Of a stretch of 64,000 bases of DNA, positions 49,601-58,191 are shown one piece after another. Source of the DNA: Gonatopus flavifemur (lineage: Eukaryota; Arthropoda; Insecta; Hymenoptera; Dryinidae). Both the position numbers and the translations under genes were made by a program. The stretch lies in assembly GCA_018340375.1 (NCBI GenBank), contig JAFFJZ010000001.1, positions 30,744,001-30,808,000 of the forward strand, written 5' to 3'. Numbering within the stretch: position 1 is the first letter of the stretch; every line of letters begins with the position of its first letter. Below the pieces are notes generated by a model. It did not search any database. It was given only the letters and a program-made list of their open reading frames with translations, and was not told where the DNA came from.

Positions 49601-51448
49601 ACCTCAAATTCAACGTCTTAATTTCACTTCTTAAAGTTATCTTTAAGATCCCATACAGCACTTTTGGTCTTCAAGGTATCTTGAGGAACTGTTCATAAAA
49701 GTTTAAGAAGTCTTATGCAACATAAAAAGATATCCTTAAGATGTCTAAAACAGTTCTTACTTCTAAAAGACATTCAAAAGATATCTTCAGAAGATCTGAA
49801 ACTTTTCTTCCGAGATTATATCTATTAGGCATCTAATAGAAATTTTTTAGAAGTGAGAACTGTTTTGAATCTCTCAAAGATATCTTTTCATGTTGCATTA
49901 GACTTCTTAAATTTGGTTCGAGATATCTTTTAGACCTGAAATGCTGTGTGAGATATCTTTACGACACATCTTAAAATATCTTTGTGAAGATTTATTAAAT
50001 TTATCTTCAAGACATTGATGTTCATTGGGAACTTTGTACCGCCAACAAGAAAAAAATTTCCTTGATTCAAAGTAAAATTTTCTCAAGATCAGCAAATTTT
50101 ACTTCAATTAAGAAAATTTTAGTTGAATCAAAAAAATGTCTTCTTGTCGGCGAGACAAAACTACGTTTTATTCTCGTCAAAAGAAAAACTTTTTGTGAGT
50201 GTAATTTTGGAACCAAATTTTATAATTGTTGAACATATGCCCTGGTTTAAAAAAACCATTGATTCTCGTCAAATCTCACTAAATTACAGTTGAACTTGGA
50301 CAATGCTCTGGCCGAATCTCATCCAGCAAATGTCAATGAGACTTGGTCAGAAAGAACAGTCGATTCTCACCAAATCTCACTGAATCTGGCCAAATCTCAT
50401 TGATTCTCGGACAATGTTCTGGCCAAATCTCGTTTAATTTCATTTGTCAGAAGTAATGGATTTTTTAACCAGGGTGATGAGATTTTTCTCAAAATTCATA
50501 AATTTTCATTAAATATTTGCCATGACTGTCAATTTTTCTAATATCTGTTGTAAATAACAAATTGCATAATATATATATACATATATTTATATATTACCAA
50601 TTCATATTTATCCATAAACGAACCCAAGTCTCTTCTCAATTCATCTACCCAACTAGTATCGAATATTTTAGAAAAAGATGGTGGTGCCAGTAGATCCAAT
50701 GTAGATGGCAGATCAAAAAAATGTTGCACTTGTTTTTCATTTTTCAATTCTCTACCCTCGTTGTTTAGATATTCTGTAAATCGTTCCATGTTCTCATCTG
50801 AATTGCTTATGGCCTGATAATTGAAAACCAACAAAAATCATTGATATTTTGAAACTCTTTTCAAATCGTATTCTCAACAATGATCTTGATGATTATTATA
50901 CCTTGATTTCTTTTGTATTTTTATACACGATGACTACACTATCGCTTGAATCCGATTCGTTCTCTCCTTAAAATAATTCATAAAACAAATAAAATCATTA
51001 ATCGTAGTAGTACAATTATTTTTATTCTTTAGAAATTGACATTTTTTTCTTACTTTCTAATTCCTGTGAGAACCGAAGCCTTCGAGGATACACCGCAAAA
51101 TGCACGTGTAATTTAAATGTCAATATCTTGTAATCTTTATGATTTTTAATGTCCTTTGGTATCAGGTTGTTCCATAACTGAAGAAACGTAATACATCCTA
51201 AATTCATGTACGTTATGATTTTATATTTCCTATCTCTTGGTAATTGCTTTTATACCTACTTTGAAGAATTCTTCCCAATTGCCCGAATGAAAATAAGAGT
51301 AAAGCTTTTCCAGTAAATTCGTAGCCATATTTTGATCGGTACTTAAATTTTCTTTGAAAGCTTTGAAATCTGTCATTCTATCATATTTCCAATTTTGACC
51401 GATTGCACGACAGCTAAATTTGTTAGTGTTGTTTTTAAACATTATCAT
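40601..51448 (-). CDS. ARMC9: ARMC9 (LisH/armadillo ciliary protein), about 900 aa
   Basis: Fourteen coding exons join in phase: 51260-51448, 51054-51177, 50902-50963, 50598-50813, 44522-44721, 44077-44446, 43844-43990, 43530-43778, 42417-42719, 42221-42348, 42049-42133, 41199-41392, 41008-41116 and 40601-40927. ARMC9 works with TOGARAM1 at basal bodies and the ciliary tip to set axoneme stability. Family landmarks are FKLHVHFAVYPRR, the block ending PPSFSKIFDTSWVDELRRDL, a coiled-coil stretch (44077-44446), armadillo-like helices with MIQYLENDGMDVITCDMILA and YRLEYATALLMNLSLHR, and ALPYINGALNNFLSD. The LisH motif expected at the extreme N-terminus is not visible, so the true first exon may be missed: an acceptor at 51414 would allow one. 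The last exon may contain a 66-bp intron (GTAAAACAT...TTTTCAG). Expression would be expected in ciliated sensory neurons and sperm. Confidence 0.85.
41492..41780. mobile_element. TA-type MITE in an ARMC9 intron
   Basis: CACTGTTAGAAAAAAAAAAT at the left and AGTTTTTTTTCACAGTG at the right, with TG on both sides. The interior repeats GAAAATTCC/GGAATTTTCC words. It lies between ARMC9 exons 42049-42133 and 41199-41392. Confidence 0.65.
42782..43427. mobile_element. CCC...GGG-type element in an ARMC9 intron
   Basis: Starts CCCAGACAGCAAAGTGCTAG and ends TTTTGTGTTATCTGGGG. The interior first half is rich in GCAACA/TTGTTGC words, the second half in GACAAACTTTTT and CAAAAACTGAC words. Short frames in it are not genes. 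Confidence 0.5.
45044..45228. mobile_element. Foldback, GACAAGAATGAAACGTAG family, copy 1
   Basis: CCTTCTGACAAGAATGAAAC followed by GTAGTTTTGTCCCGCCA pairs with TGGTGGGACAAAACTAC and GTTTTATTCTTGTCAGAAGG. A second, left-truncated copy is at 50040-50202, and a fragment of one arm sits at 46118-46143. Confidence 0.7.
45377..45560. mobile_element. Foldback with AGATATCTT core
   Basis: TTTCCACTGGATATCTTAAA pairs with TTTAAGACATCCAGTGGAAA at the right. The arms include GATGTCTTATGCAAC and complement. The interior is built of AAGATATCTT and AAGACATCTT words. Confidence 0.7.
45592..45706. repeat. Inverted repeat, ATCGGTGGATGAACGG arms
   Basis: GGGAATCGGTGGATGAACGG and CCGTTCATCCACCGATTCTC are separated by about 75 bp of GC-richer sequence. 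No TSD seen. Confidence 0.6.
45759..45924. repeat. Inverted repeat, GCTAGCAGCCGATTGATGTAAC arms
   Basis: GCTAGCAGCCGATTGATGTA at about 45768 pairs with TACATCAATCGACTGCTAGC at about 45900, and inner words GGTTACAT/TTGGAAGCC are also partly paired. Confidence 0.55.
46144..46445. repeat. AGATATCTT-rich block 1
   Basis: Dense recurrence of AAGATATCT, GAGATATCTT, AAGATGTCT and complements in about 300 bp, with no single clean inverted pair. Same vocabulary as 48960-49990. Confidence 0.65.
47287..48772. mobile_element. Second-level element, CCCTTAACATGCACACC ends
   Basis: Ends CCCTTAA...CATGCACACC (left, itself interrupted) and GGTGTGCATGTTAAGGG (right), with the perfect duplication CTAA on both sides. 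The word TGCACACCAGGGTCACNGTGACCCT-like recurs at 47993, 48365, 48550 and 48740, so the terminal motif is repeated inside the element. Confidence 0.8.
47294..47957. mobile_element. Third-level TTAA foldback with 320-bp arms
   Basis: GGTAGTTCTCCGGGAGAATT pairs with AATTCTCCCGGAGAACAACTACC, flanked by TTAA and TCAA. The arms match almost end to end (GTGACAGTGTCATGATGACT and complement near the centre). It inserted into the TTAA of the CCCTTAACATGC terminus of 47287-48772. Confidence 0.85.
49163..49479. mobile_element. CCC...GGG foldback, CACTCGTTGTCT family, copy 2
   Basis: Starts CCCACACAGCACTCGTTGTC and ends GACAACGAGTGCTGTGTGG. Shares AATGCAAGAAGTCTTATACA and complement with copy 1 at 13322-13565, but is about 70 bp longer through extra AGATATCTTCTAGAA words at the centre. 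Confidence 0.8.
49650..49951. mobile_element. CCC-type foldback, CAGCACTTTTGGTCT arms
   Basis: CCCATACAGCACTTTTGGTC at the left and AGACCTGAAATGCTGTGTGAG at the right. The arms include AAGAAGTCTTATGCAACATA and complement. The right terminus has decayed from GGG. Confidence 0.6.
50040..50202. mobile_element. Foldback, GACAAGAATGAAACGTAG family, copy 2 (truncated)
   Basis: The right arm (GAGACAAAACTACGTTTTAT then TCTCGTCAAAAG) matches copy 1. The left arm starts inside the element, with GTACCGCCAACAAG directly. Confidence 0.55.
50240..50474. mobile_element. CCC...GGG element made of CCAAATCTCA repeats
   Basis: CCCTGGTTTAAAAAAACCAT and ATGGATTTTTTAACCAGGG, with TG on both sides. The interior repeats TTCTCGTCAAATCTCACT, ATTCTCACCAAATCTCACTG and GGCCAAATCTC with variation. 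Termini are similar to 6961-7555, but the interior word is different. Confidence 0.75.
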
Positions 51449-52054
51449 TGAATAATTAATCGATTAATACATACCCTTGCAATGATGTACAGAATAATAC
51501 ACTAATGTGACTAATCAATACTAAAGATCATTGACCCTACAGTCAACGACTTGTTGTGAAATAAATATATTTGAATGAGTTTTGCTGCATTCTAATTTTT
51601 GTGCATGCACTTGAGTGTATCAAAAGAGAAAACAATAAGCATCACCCAGTTATTTATTCATTTTAATTTAAATTTCATTTAAACACACATTTATACTCAT
51701 TTGTAGACTGAAGTTATAATAATAACTGGTCAAAAATTCGATGTAAAGATTGATTAGTTTTCCTTCCTCACTTCACAATACCAATACACTCAATGTTTCC
51801 TGGTTCCATCGAAAATCACAAGGTGAATGAACCCGTGTTTTTAGTGGTAGTAGATTTTCGACAAAAATCCATGTGTTCAATGTGTTGTCTGTTGTGGCAC
51901 CTCGTGGAGTGAACTGTAACCAATGAGATCGAATTCGAGGTATTTAAATCACGTCAACAAAGGATTCCCCAATTCATTGTATACAACTCCGTGTTTTTTA
52001 ATTGTAAAAATAATCAATGTTCTTTACAAAGGAGACAGTTGAATCTCATTGAAA
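51449..52054. promoter_or_regulatory. Likely shared promoter of ARMC9 and ALKBH6
   Basis: About 0.6 kb between divergent start codons. No TATA box at a useful position. The segment is free of foldback elements, unlike the flanks. The 5' UTR and possibly a first (LisH-coding) exon of ARMC9 should lie here, but I could not find an open frame with LisH character. Confidence 0.5.
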
Positions 52055-53045
52055 ATGGATGATGAAAGAAAGTGCATTCCAGTTGATAATATTATCACGC
52101 AGGTTAAACTTCATTGTATTTTATTGGATTAGGTTATGTTATATTATTAAAGAATATAAATGAAGATTTTTATATTCATATTTAGATTCCCAAACTGGCT
52201 TATTATGTGCCAAATTTTATAAACGAAGAAGAAGAGTCTGAAATAATTAAAAAAGTTAACAGCGTTCCTTTACCTAAATGGACACAGTTGACACATCGTA
52301 GATTACAAAATTGGGGTGGTATTCCTCATCCTAAAGGTATGATAGCAGAGGAAATTCCAAAAGTAAGTATACAATGCTGTAGATAATGAGCTCCACTTAT
52401 ACACGATATTGATTCATGCGTCATCATTTTCAGTGGTTGCAAAAATATATCGATAGAGTTTCTTCTTACGATATATTTGAAACGAATAAAAAACCAAATC
52501 ATGTTCTGATTAATGAATATTTGCCTGGTCAAGGGATAATGGTAATGCATAAAATTAGAATAATATCAACAGACGTTGAGAAGTAAACTTGCATCATCAG
52601 ATATCAATGTTTATAGGCTCATTCGGACGGTCCACTTTTTCATCCTATAGTGACAACGATTAATTGTGGTTCTCACACTATTCTTGATTTTTATCCACGA
52701 TTGGACACATCACAGGTTGGATATTTATGTAAAAACTCACTTATCGGTATTGAAAACTCATTAAATGTATTTTTTTTCATACAGCAACACAACAGAGAAG
52801 TCGAATTTAGTTTGATTTTAGAACCTAGAAGTTTATTCGTTCTTACAAACGATTTATATCACAACTATTTACATTCCATAGAAGAAAGACATGTAGATGT
52901 TATTTCGACATCGCAAATTAAAAACTTGAGTTTGAGTGAAAATTCTTATGCCGATGGTCAGATATTGGAAAGAGATACAAGAATATCTTTGACTATTCGA
53001 CATGTTCCTAAAACTAGCAAATTAAAATTGAAAATTGGAAGATGA
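52055..53045 (+). CDS. ALKBH6: ALKBH6, Fe(II)/2-oxoglutarate dioxygenase, 230 aa
   Basis: Five exons in phase: 52055-52102, 52186-52362, 52434-52541, 52617-52715 and 52785-53045 (693 nt). The last intron is only 69 bp and also reads open, but removing it restores the family alignment. AlkB homologue with the jelly-roll dioxygenase fold. Iron ligands are H113 and D115 (AHSDG) and H174 (YLHSI); R210 and R216 (RISLTIR) bind 2-oxoglutarate. Family signatures are YYVPNFINEEEE, PKWTQLTHRRLQNWGGIPHP, NEYLPGQGIM and EPRSLFVL. Length is close to the human protein (238). Its substrate is not firmly known; a nucleic-acid role is assumed from the family. AATAAA at 53081 is the likely polyadenylation signal. 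Divergent from ARMC9 and convergent with THOC7. Confidence 0.95.
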
Positions 53046-53117
53046 AAAACGTGATTGAAATTTTATAAGATTTTGTACATAATAAAAGTAATGGAATATG
53101 TAAAAAAATTGCTGGTC

Positions 53118-54935
53118 TTAAGACATATTTGAACATCCATCTTCATAATTTTCCAAACTGACATCCATTATTTCTTGATCGCATTCGTCCAGCATCCCTT
53201 GCAACGAGTGTATAGAGGATATTAAAACATGGAATTGTTTACGTCGCATTTCTAATTTATGTTCCAATTGTTCTGATTTTTCCTGAAATATATAAATGTA
53301 AGATCAGAGTAACAAATCCATTATTAAAATTTTGGTCAAATGTATATTTTTAAAGTTCACCTTTAGAGTGGCTAATTCTTGACGCAAAGTGGCTAATTTT
53401 ACGTCCGTTTCCAAACGATCCGGCTGTTCGGCTATCACTTTGGCCAATACGTCGTACTCTATTCTATTTTTCCTAACGCGTTTGGCATCCTGTAATTCCG
53501 CTTTGGTTTTTTCTATATCCTTTTTTGCTTCCATTATTTGAACCTCTATTTGTTGCTCTAGTTTTTCATAATTTTTCAATTCCTCTTGGCTCATATTCGA
53601 AACTAATCTTGACTTCTTTTGAGCAAATTCACATTGGGCTAGTTGCGTCAACATTCGTTCATGTAAACTATTATCCACGTCTGAACTGTTGATCCATTTT
53701 ATAAATGATTTCAACAGAATGTTTATTCTACGATCATCGCCTGTTCCATCTCCATCTATGAGTAGTCTTCTTCGTATAACCTCCTCTGAAATAATTTATT
53801 TATTAGCTGAGATTACACAAATCTTATTCAAATTCTTATGGGAATACGAGCATCGGGATTCAAGGCATTTTGATTTTATTCAAATATTTTTGAATAATTT
53901 ATCACAAATGAAATGACTAGAATCACCTTAAAAGATGTTGATTGTTAAGTTAAGATAAAAAGATTCGACTTTTTTTATTATTTTCAAACTTTTTCGTTAT
54001 AAGAAAATGGAAGTATTATATTGAGAGAATACAGAGAGTGGCAGCAGCCAAGAAGTCTCTTTCAAATGATTTGAAAGTGTCACAGCAAAATTTAATAATT
54101 TTCATTTGGAGACCTGTATTGACACATGTACCAGGTAGGTAAATGAAAATTTGTTGATTTTATTGTACCACTTTCAAATAATTTGAACAAAACAGTTACA
54201 CCGCTAGTATCCTCTTAAGGTTTAAAAGTTATATTCGAAAAAAGACAAATCTTCTCTTTATCCAATATCATTGAGGTGATACTAATAGCGACATGGCAGC
54301 AGCCAAATCTTTTATGACAAACTACGGCCAAATGCTTCATTTTAATCAAAATATCACTCTGTACAGCACTTCTCTAATTCAAGAAAAAGTGCTATACAGA
54401 GCGATATTTTAATTAATGTGAAGTGTTTGCCCATAGTTTGATATCAACGATTTGGCTGCTGCCATGCCGCTAGTATGCATGGATTAGAATGTTCTGTTTT
54501 CTTCCAAGAGGTTGCTCAAGAAAAGAAGATGAAATCTTCATATTTTGAAAATATGAGAGAGGAAAGGATTTTGTAGGTATTTGACATTGGTTCCAAGTTC
54601 TTTGATTTTTTCTCTCAGAGTACCTCAAATGGAAAGATTTTTAGTCGACTATTTCTTTGTTTGTAGTCAAAAACTGTTCTTGTTGAAATCATGTGAAAGA
54701 TTATAAAATATTATCCATTTCTATCAACTATTTGCTGTTGGTGAAATAAATAGTTTGAATAGGCCCAATAAAAATACAAAAAATGAAAATAAAGATTATA
54801 GATTCATCCTTGGTGTAAACTTATTGAAAAAAACTTGAATTCAATTGCAGTATTAATGCGTGAAGCACTTTTGGATTCTTGAAGAAATCTGTCACAAAGG
54901 AATATTGAAATTATAATTCACTCACCGTCTGACAT
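53118..54935 (-). CDS. THOC7: THOC7, THO/TREX complex subunit, 199 aa
   Basis: Three exons in phase: 54926-54935 (M S D and one base), 53361-53785 and 53118-53282 (600 nt). The THO complex couples transcription to mRNA export in the nucleus; THOC7 pairs with THOC5 through coiled coils. Family landmarks are EEVIRRRLLIDGDGTGDDRR, NILLKSFIKW, QCEFAQKKSRLV, AKRVRKNRIEYDVLAKVI and KLEMRRKQFHVLISSIHSLQ. Length is near the human 204. The middle is one long coiled coil (about residues 70-170). The 1.1-kb first intron holds two TTAA-type elements (54025-54213 and 54275-54480). A reverse-strand TATAAA variant near 53061-53066 may be the poly(A) signal, which would make its 3' end overlap that of ALKBH6. 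Confidence 0.95.
54025..54213. mobile_element. TTAA-type foldback in THOC7 intron 1
   Basis: GAGAATACAGAGAGTGGCAG at the left is a decayed inverted match to ACACCGCTAGTATCCTC at the right. Flanks are TTGA and TTAA. The arms also pair over TCAAATGATTTGAAAGTG. Same family as 54275 and 59896. Confidence 0.6.
54275..54480. mobile_element. GATACTA(GT)AGCG foldback in THOC7 intron 1
   Basis: GGTGATACTAATAGCGACAT...GGCAGCAGCCAAAT pairs with ATTTGGCTGCTGCC...ATGCCGCTAGTATG. The arms continue through ACTACGGCCAAATGCTTCAT. Close relative of 59896-60072. Confidence 0.75.
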
Positions 54936-55074
54936 TCTGTTTGAATGTACTTTTCTCACTTATGAACAATATGTAAACAATACAATTTTTTTTTTTTTAA
55001 CTCGCAATTCTGCGAAAATGCTCTCACTCCAACGATGAAGTTTACATTTAAACAATACAATTGGATTCTCCACT

Positions 55075-55300
55075 GGGTAAACACCCGTTGAACCGAAAGC
55101 CCGTTAGGCCGAAAGACCGTTGGACCGAAATTTATTTTACCGAATGACAATAATCCGAAAAAGTTTTGGTGACATTCTATCTTATTCGCACACGACTAGT
55201 AACGTATAGTAATATTTCGGATTATTGTCATTCGGTAAAATAAATTTCGGTCCAACGGTCTTTCGGCCTAACGGGCTTTCGGTTCAACGGGTGTTTACCC
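55075..55300. mobile_element. 8-bp-TSD MITE, CCCGTTGGACCGAAA family, copy 2
   Basis: GGTAAACACCCGTTGAACCG at the left and CGGTTCAACGGGTGTTTACC at the right, flanked by CTCCACTG on both sides (8-bp TSD). It lies about 140 bp upstream of the THOC7 start codon. Confidence 0.9.
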
Positions 55301-55351
55301 TCCACTGTGAAAACTGAGGTTATGTTGACAAGTTACTGACTGATTGCAGCT

Positions 55352-55469
55352 GTAAACACCCGTTGGATCGAAGTTACACTAGGATTTCGGATTATTGTCA
55401 TTCGGTAAAATAAATTTCGGTTCAATGGTGTTTCGGCCTAACGGGCTTTCGGTCCAACGGGTGTTTACC
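55352..55469. mobile_element. Same MITE family, copy 3 (internally deleted)
   Basis: GTAAACACCCGTTGGATCGA at the left and GGTCCAACGGGTGTTTACC at the right, 118 bp. The left half is shortened to about 25 bp, while the right half matches the other copies. No TSD is visible, as expected after a deletion or recombination. Confidence 0.8.
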
Positions 55470-55660
55470 GAGAGAGAAGAGAGGACATTAGGTTCGTTCG
55501 TTCTACGTGCTCTGAGTTGCTCCAACTTGTAGCAAACCAATCATTTCGTTGCTTAAACTGGAAGTAGCGAATCCAAAATACTTGGAGCGAGTTGGGGTAA
55601 CTTGGGACATCGGTAAACGAACTTAGCTATTAAAAGAAGCCAACGCTATCTACTACTGAA

Positions 55661-55884
55661 GGTGAACACCCTTTGGACCGAAAGCCCGTTAGGCCGAAAG
55701 ACCGTTGGACCGAAATTTATTTTACCGAATGACAATAATCCGAAATCTTACTATACGTTACTAGTCGTGTGCGAATAAGACAAAATGTCACCAAGACTTT
55801 TTCGGATTATTGTAATTCGGTCAAATAAATTTCGGTCCAACGGTGTTTCGGCCTAACGGGCTTTCGGTCCAACGGATGTTTACC
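55661..55884. mobile_element. Same MITE family, copy 4
   Basis: GGTGAACACCCTTTGGACCG at the left and GGTCCAACGGATGTTTACC at the right, with the perfect 8-bp duplication CTACTGAA. Opposite internal orientation to copy 2. Confidence 0.9.
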
Positions 55885-56093
55885 CTACTGAACAAACATA
55901 GAAACACACACGATCTATTGTCTCTTTCTTTTGTTTGAATAGTCAAAGACACAAGTACACCCAATCGCACCTTTCTCTTTGTCCGCGCATTTCCATTGGC
56001 GCGCTCCCTCTCCAGTATATTGAGCTCAACGACTTCTTTCCCGTATTCTTCATGGAAACAACAATGAACAACAAAGGGCAACTGCCTAAGGAT

Positions 56094-56302
56094 GGTAAAC
56101 ACCCGTTGGTCCGAAGCGCCGTTCGTCCGAATTATAAAATTCCGAATGAGAATAATCCGAAATATAACTAAACGTTACTAGTCATGTGCGAATGAGATAA
56201 AATTTCACCAGAACATTTTCGGAATTACTTTCATTCGGAATTTTATAATTCGGACCAACGGTGCTTCGGACTAATGGGCTTTCGGACCAACGGGTGTTTA
56301 CC
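56094..56302. mobile_element. Same MITE family, divergent copy 5
   Basis: GGTAAACACCCGTTGGTCCG at the left and CGGACCAACGGGTGTTTACC at the right. The flanking duplication CCTAAGGAT is 8 or 9 bp. The core is a variant (ATTATAAAATTCCGAATGAG instead of TTTATTTTACCGAATGACAA), so it represents a subfamily. Confidence 0.9.
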
Positions 56303-58191
56303 CCTAAGGATCTAGAAGTTCTAGTTCCAAGGAGCCATTTATAACCTGAACCCACCTGAACCTGAACCTGAATGAACAACAAATCAATGATCAATCCATT
56401 CATGTTTGTTTATTAAGAGTGTTATTCGTGTTAATTCGTGTTATTCTTCATTGTTTATCGAAAAGAAAGGTTATATGATTAACTTGAAATAGATCTTTTG
56501 GAAAAGTGTAATCCTGTTGTAATTTCCAAAAATGTTGAACTGGTGTAATCAATCATTTACTTTTCTGTAAAATTTCCTTTTCTATTCTAATAATGCTACC
56601 AAGTGAGAGAACGATGGATCTAATACATACCTTGAGAAAATACAATAAACGATGATAACACCATCACATCGTGGGACAGAATTCAATATATATAGTAAGT
56701 GTTGAAATATGAATACAATAACTTTAAATGCAGAAAGATAACCTCATTGTGAAATAATGAATGAATTTTACAGTAAGATTGAATGATAAATCAAGATGAA
56801 CGATTGTTCAGTATTATTGCCATGCCGAAAATCCCAGTGAACACTTTTCCCCTGAACATTTTCAATATTCATCGTGTTCTTTAAATGATATCAGAAAATT
56901 GTCTAATGCGTAAATTTCGAAAATCTTTTGGATTTCTTTCTGATGAGGTTAAATGAGCTTATATGAGGTCTAGAAGTTATCAGGACGTTAACTTGAACCA
57001 CATCTACAGAACATGATGAATTTCTGAAATTTTGAATGGAAACATGTTCACTGGGATGTTTATGTTGTCAACGTATAAGAAAAAATATCATCATAATCAT
57101 GAAGTAATCTCAGTCTTATGACTGGTTTGATGAAATCCTCAAACCCTGTCTATTCTCCGCTAAACGCTCAATTTCTACATATCTAAGACAACCTTTATCT
57201 TGTATAATTTGCTTCATATAAGTTAATCTACGTCTATCTTTACAAGTTTCACCATTCAAAGAAAAAATATAAATTCTATAAACATGTAACACTCCCAATA
57301 GCATGAAGAAATACGGAATATTCTATCAATATATGTAGAATATTTTAGGTTCTGTCTAGAGACAGCTAACCTGTTTCCAAGTTTTGAATTCGAGACACGT
57401 GAAATTCTCAAATTCTCGTGGATATAGTCAATCTTCAAGGGATTATCTACAGACAGGCGGAATTTCCCGTGTATAGAATTTTTTAAGCCCGATACATGCA
57501 AAATTTCTCACCTGGCTCGAATCTTCAACTCGATACACAGGAAATTTTGCTTGTCTGTAGTTGATCCCTCAAGGATTCACTATATCCACAAGAATTTGAG
57601 AATTCACGTGTTTTGAATTTCAAAGTTAAAGACAGGTCGGCGTGTCTCTAGACAGAGCCAATATTTTAATACCTAGAAAAAGAAATAGAAAAATGTTTTT
57701 TTGAGAACCTCAGTCATATGATTTGATGCTGGCTGTAATTGGGACATTATCAAGCCAATGATTGTTATTTCATAAACTTTCTGAATTTTATAGCGATCGT
57801 AGCTACATAAATGATTTGAGAATACACGAAATGTAACTGTAACCTGGTTTTCACAATAATCATGTGAAATTTCACTTCTCTCATAATCATCTTATCAAAT
57901 ATTAATCTAGAAACATTACAAGTTTGGATCAATTTCAGGTTCCTTGGAGACATCCAATTCCCTTGGGAAACAAAGAAAATGTAGAATCTTCAAATGCAAT
58001 CGCTCATTCAAATTCCATGAACATATGATGAAAATGAATTGAGAATGCCATATTCCAGTTACAAAATCTTAATTATTTTATTTATACCGACTTGATGAGT
58101 ACAAACATAGAGGATAAGGCATTTATTGTGATTATTACCAGATAAAAAAGAAAAAGTTATTTTGAAGAGGAAAACTTGAGTCATTGCAAAA
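56303..58191. other. Intergenic, one foldback, otherwise plain
   Basis: Apart from 57348-57659, nothing recognised. About 57990-58191 is the presumed promoter of the lysine-rich orphan gene, without a clear TATA box. Confidence 0.4.
57348..57659. mobile_element. Foldback with 9-bp TSD, GGTTCTGTCTAGAGACA ends
   Basis: GGTTCTGTCTAGAGACAGCT and CGGCGTGTCTCTAGACAGAGCC are inverted, with AATATTTTA duplicated on both sides. The arms contain AATTCTCAAATTCTCGTGGA with complement. A 9-bp duplication fits Mutator-like elements, but no transposase supports that. Confidence 0.8.

Larger units (their letters stand above)
48960..49990. repeat. AGATATCTT-rich block 2 with CCC...GGG foldbacks
   Basis: About 1 kb dominated by AAGATATCTT, AAAGATATCT and AGATGTCTT words on both strands. 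It encloses foldbacks 49163-49479 and about 49650-49951. The words lie at irregular spacing, so it is not a simple satellite. Confidence 0.7.
44722..50597 (-). other. Giant ARMC9 intron filled with repeats
   Basis: A 5.9-kb intron between in-phase exons 50598-50813 and 44522-44721, compared with about 60-900 bp for the other ARMC9 introns. It contains foldbacks at 45044-45228, 45377-45560, 45592-45706, 45759-45924, the TTAA nest 46634-48790, AGATATCTT-rich blocks, and CCC...GGG elements at 49163, 49650 and 50240. Almost none of it is repeat-free. Confidence 0.8.
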
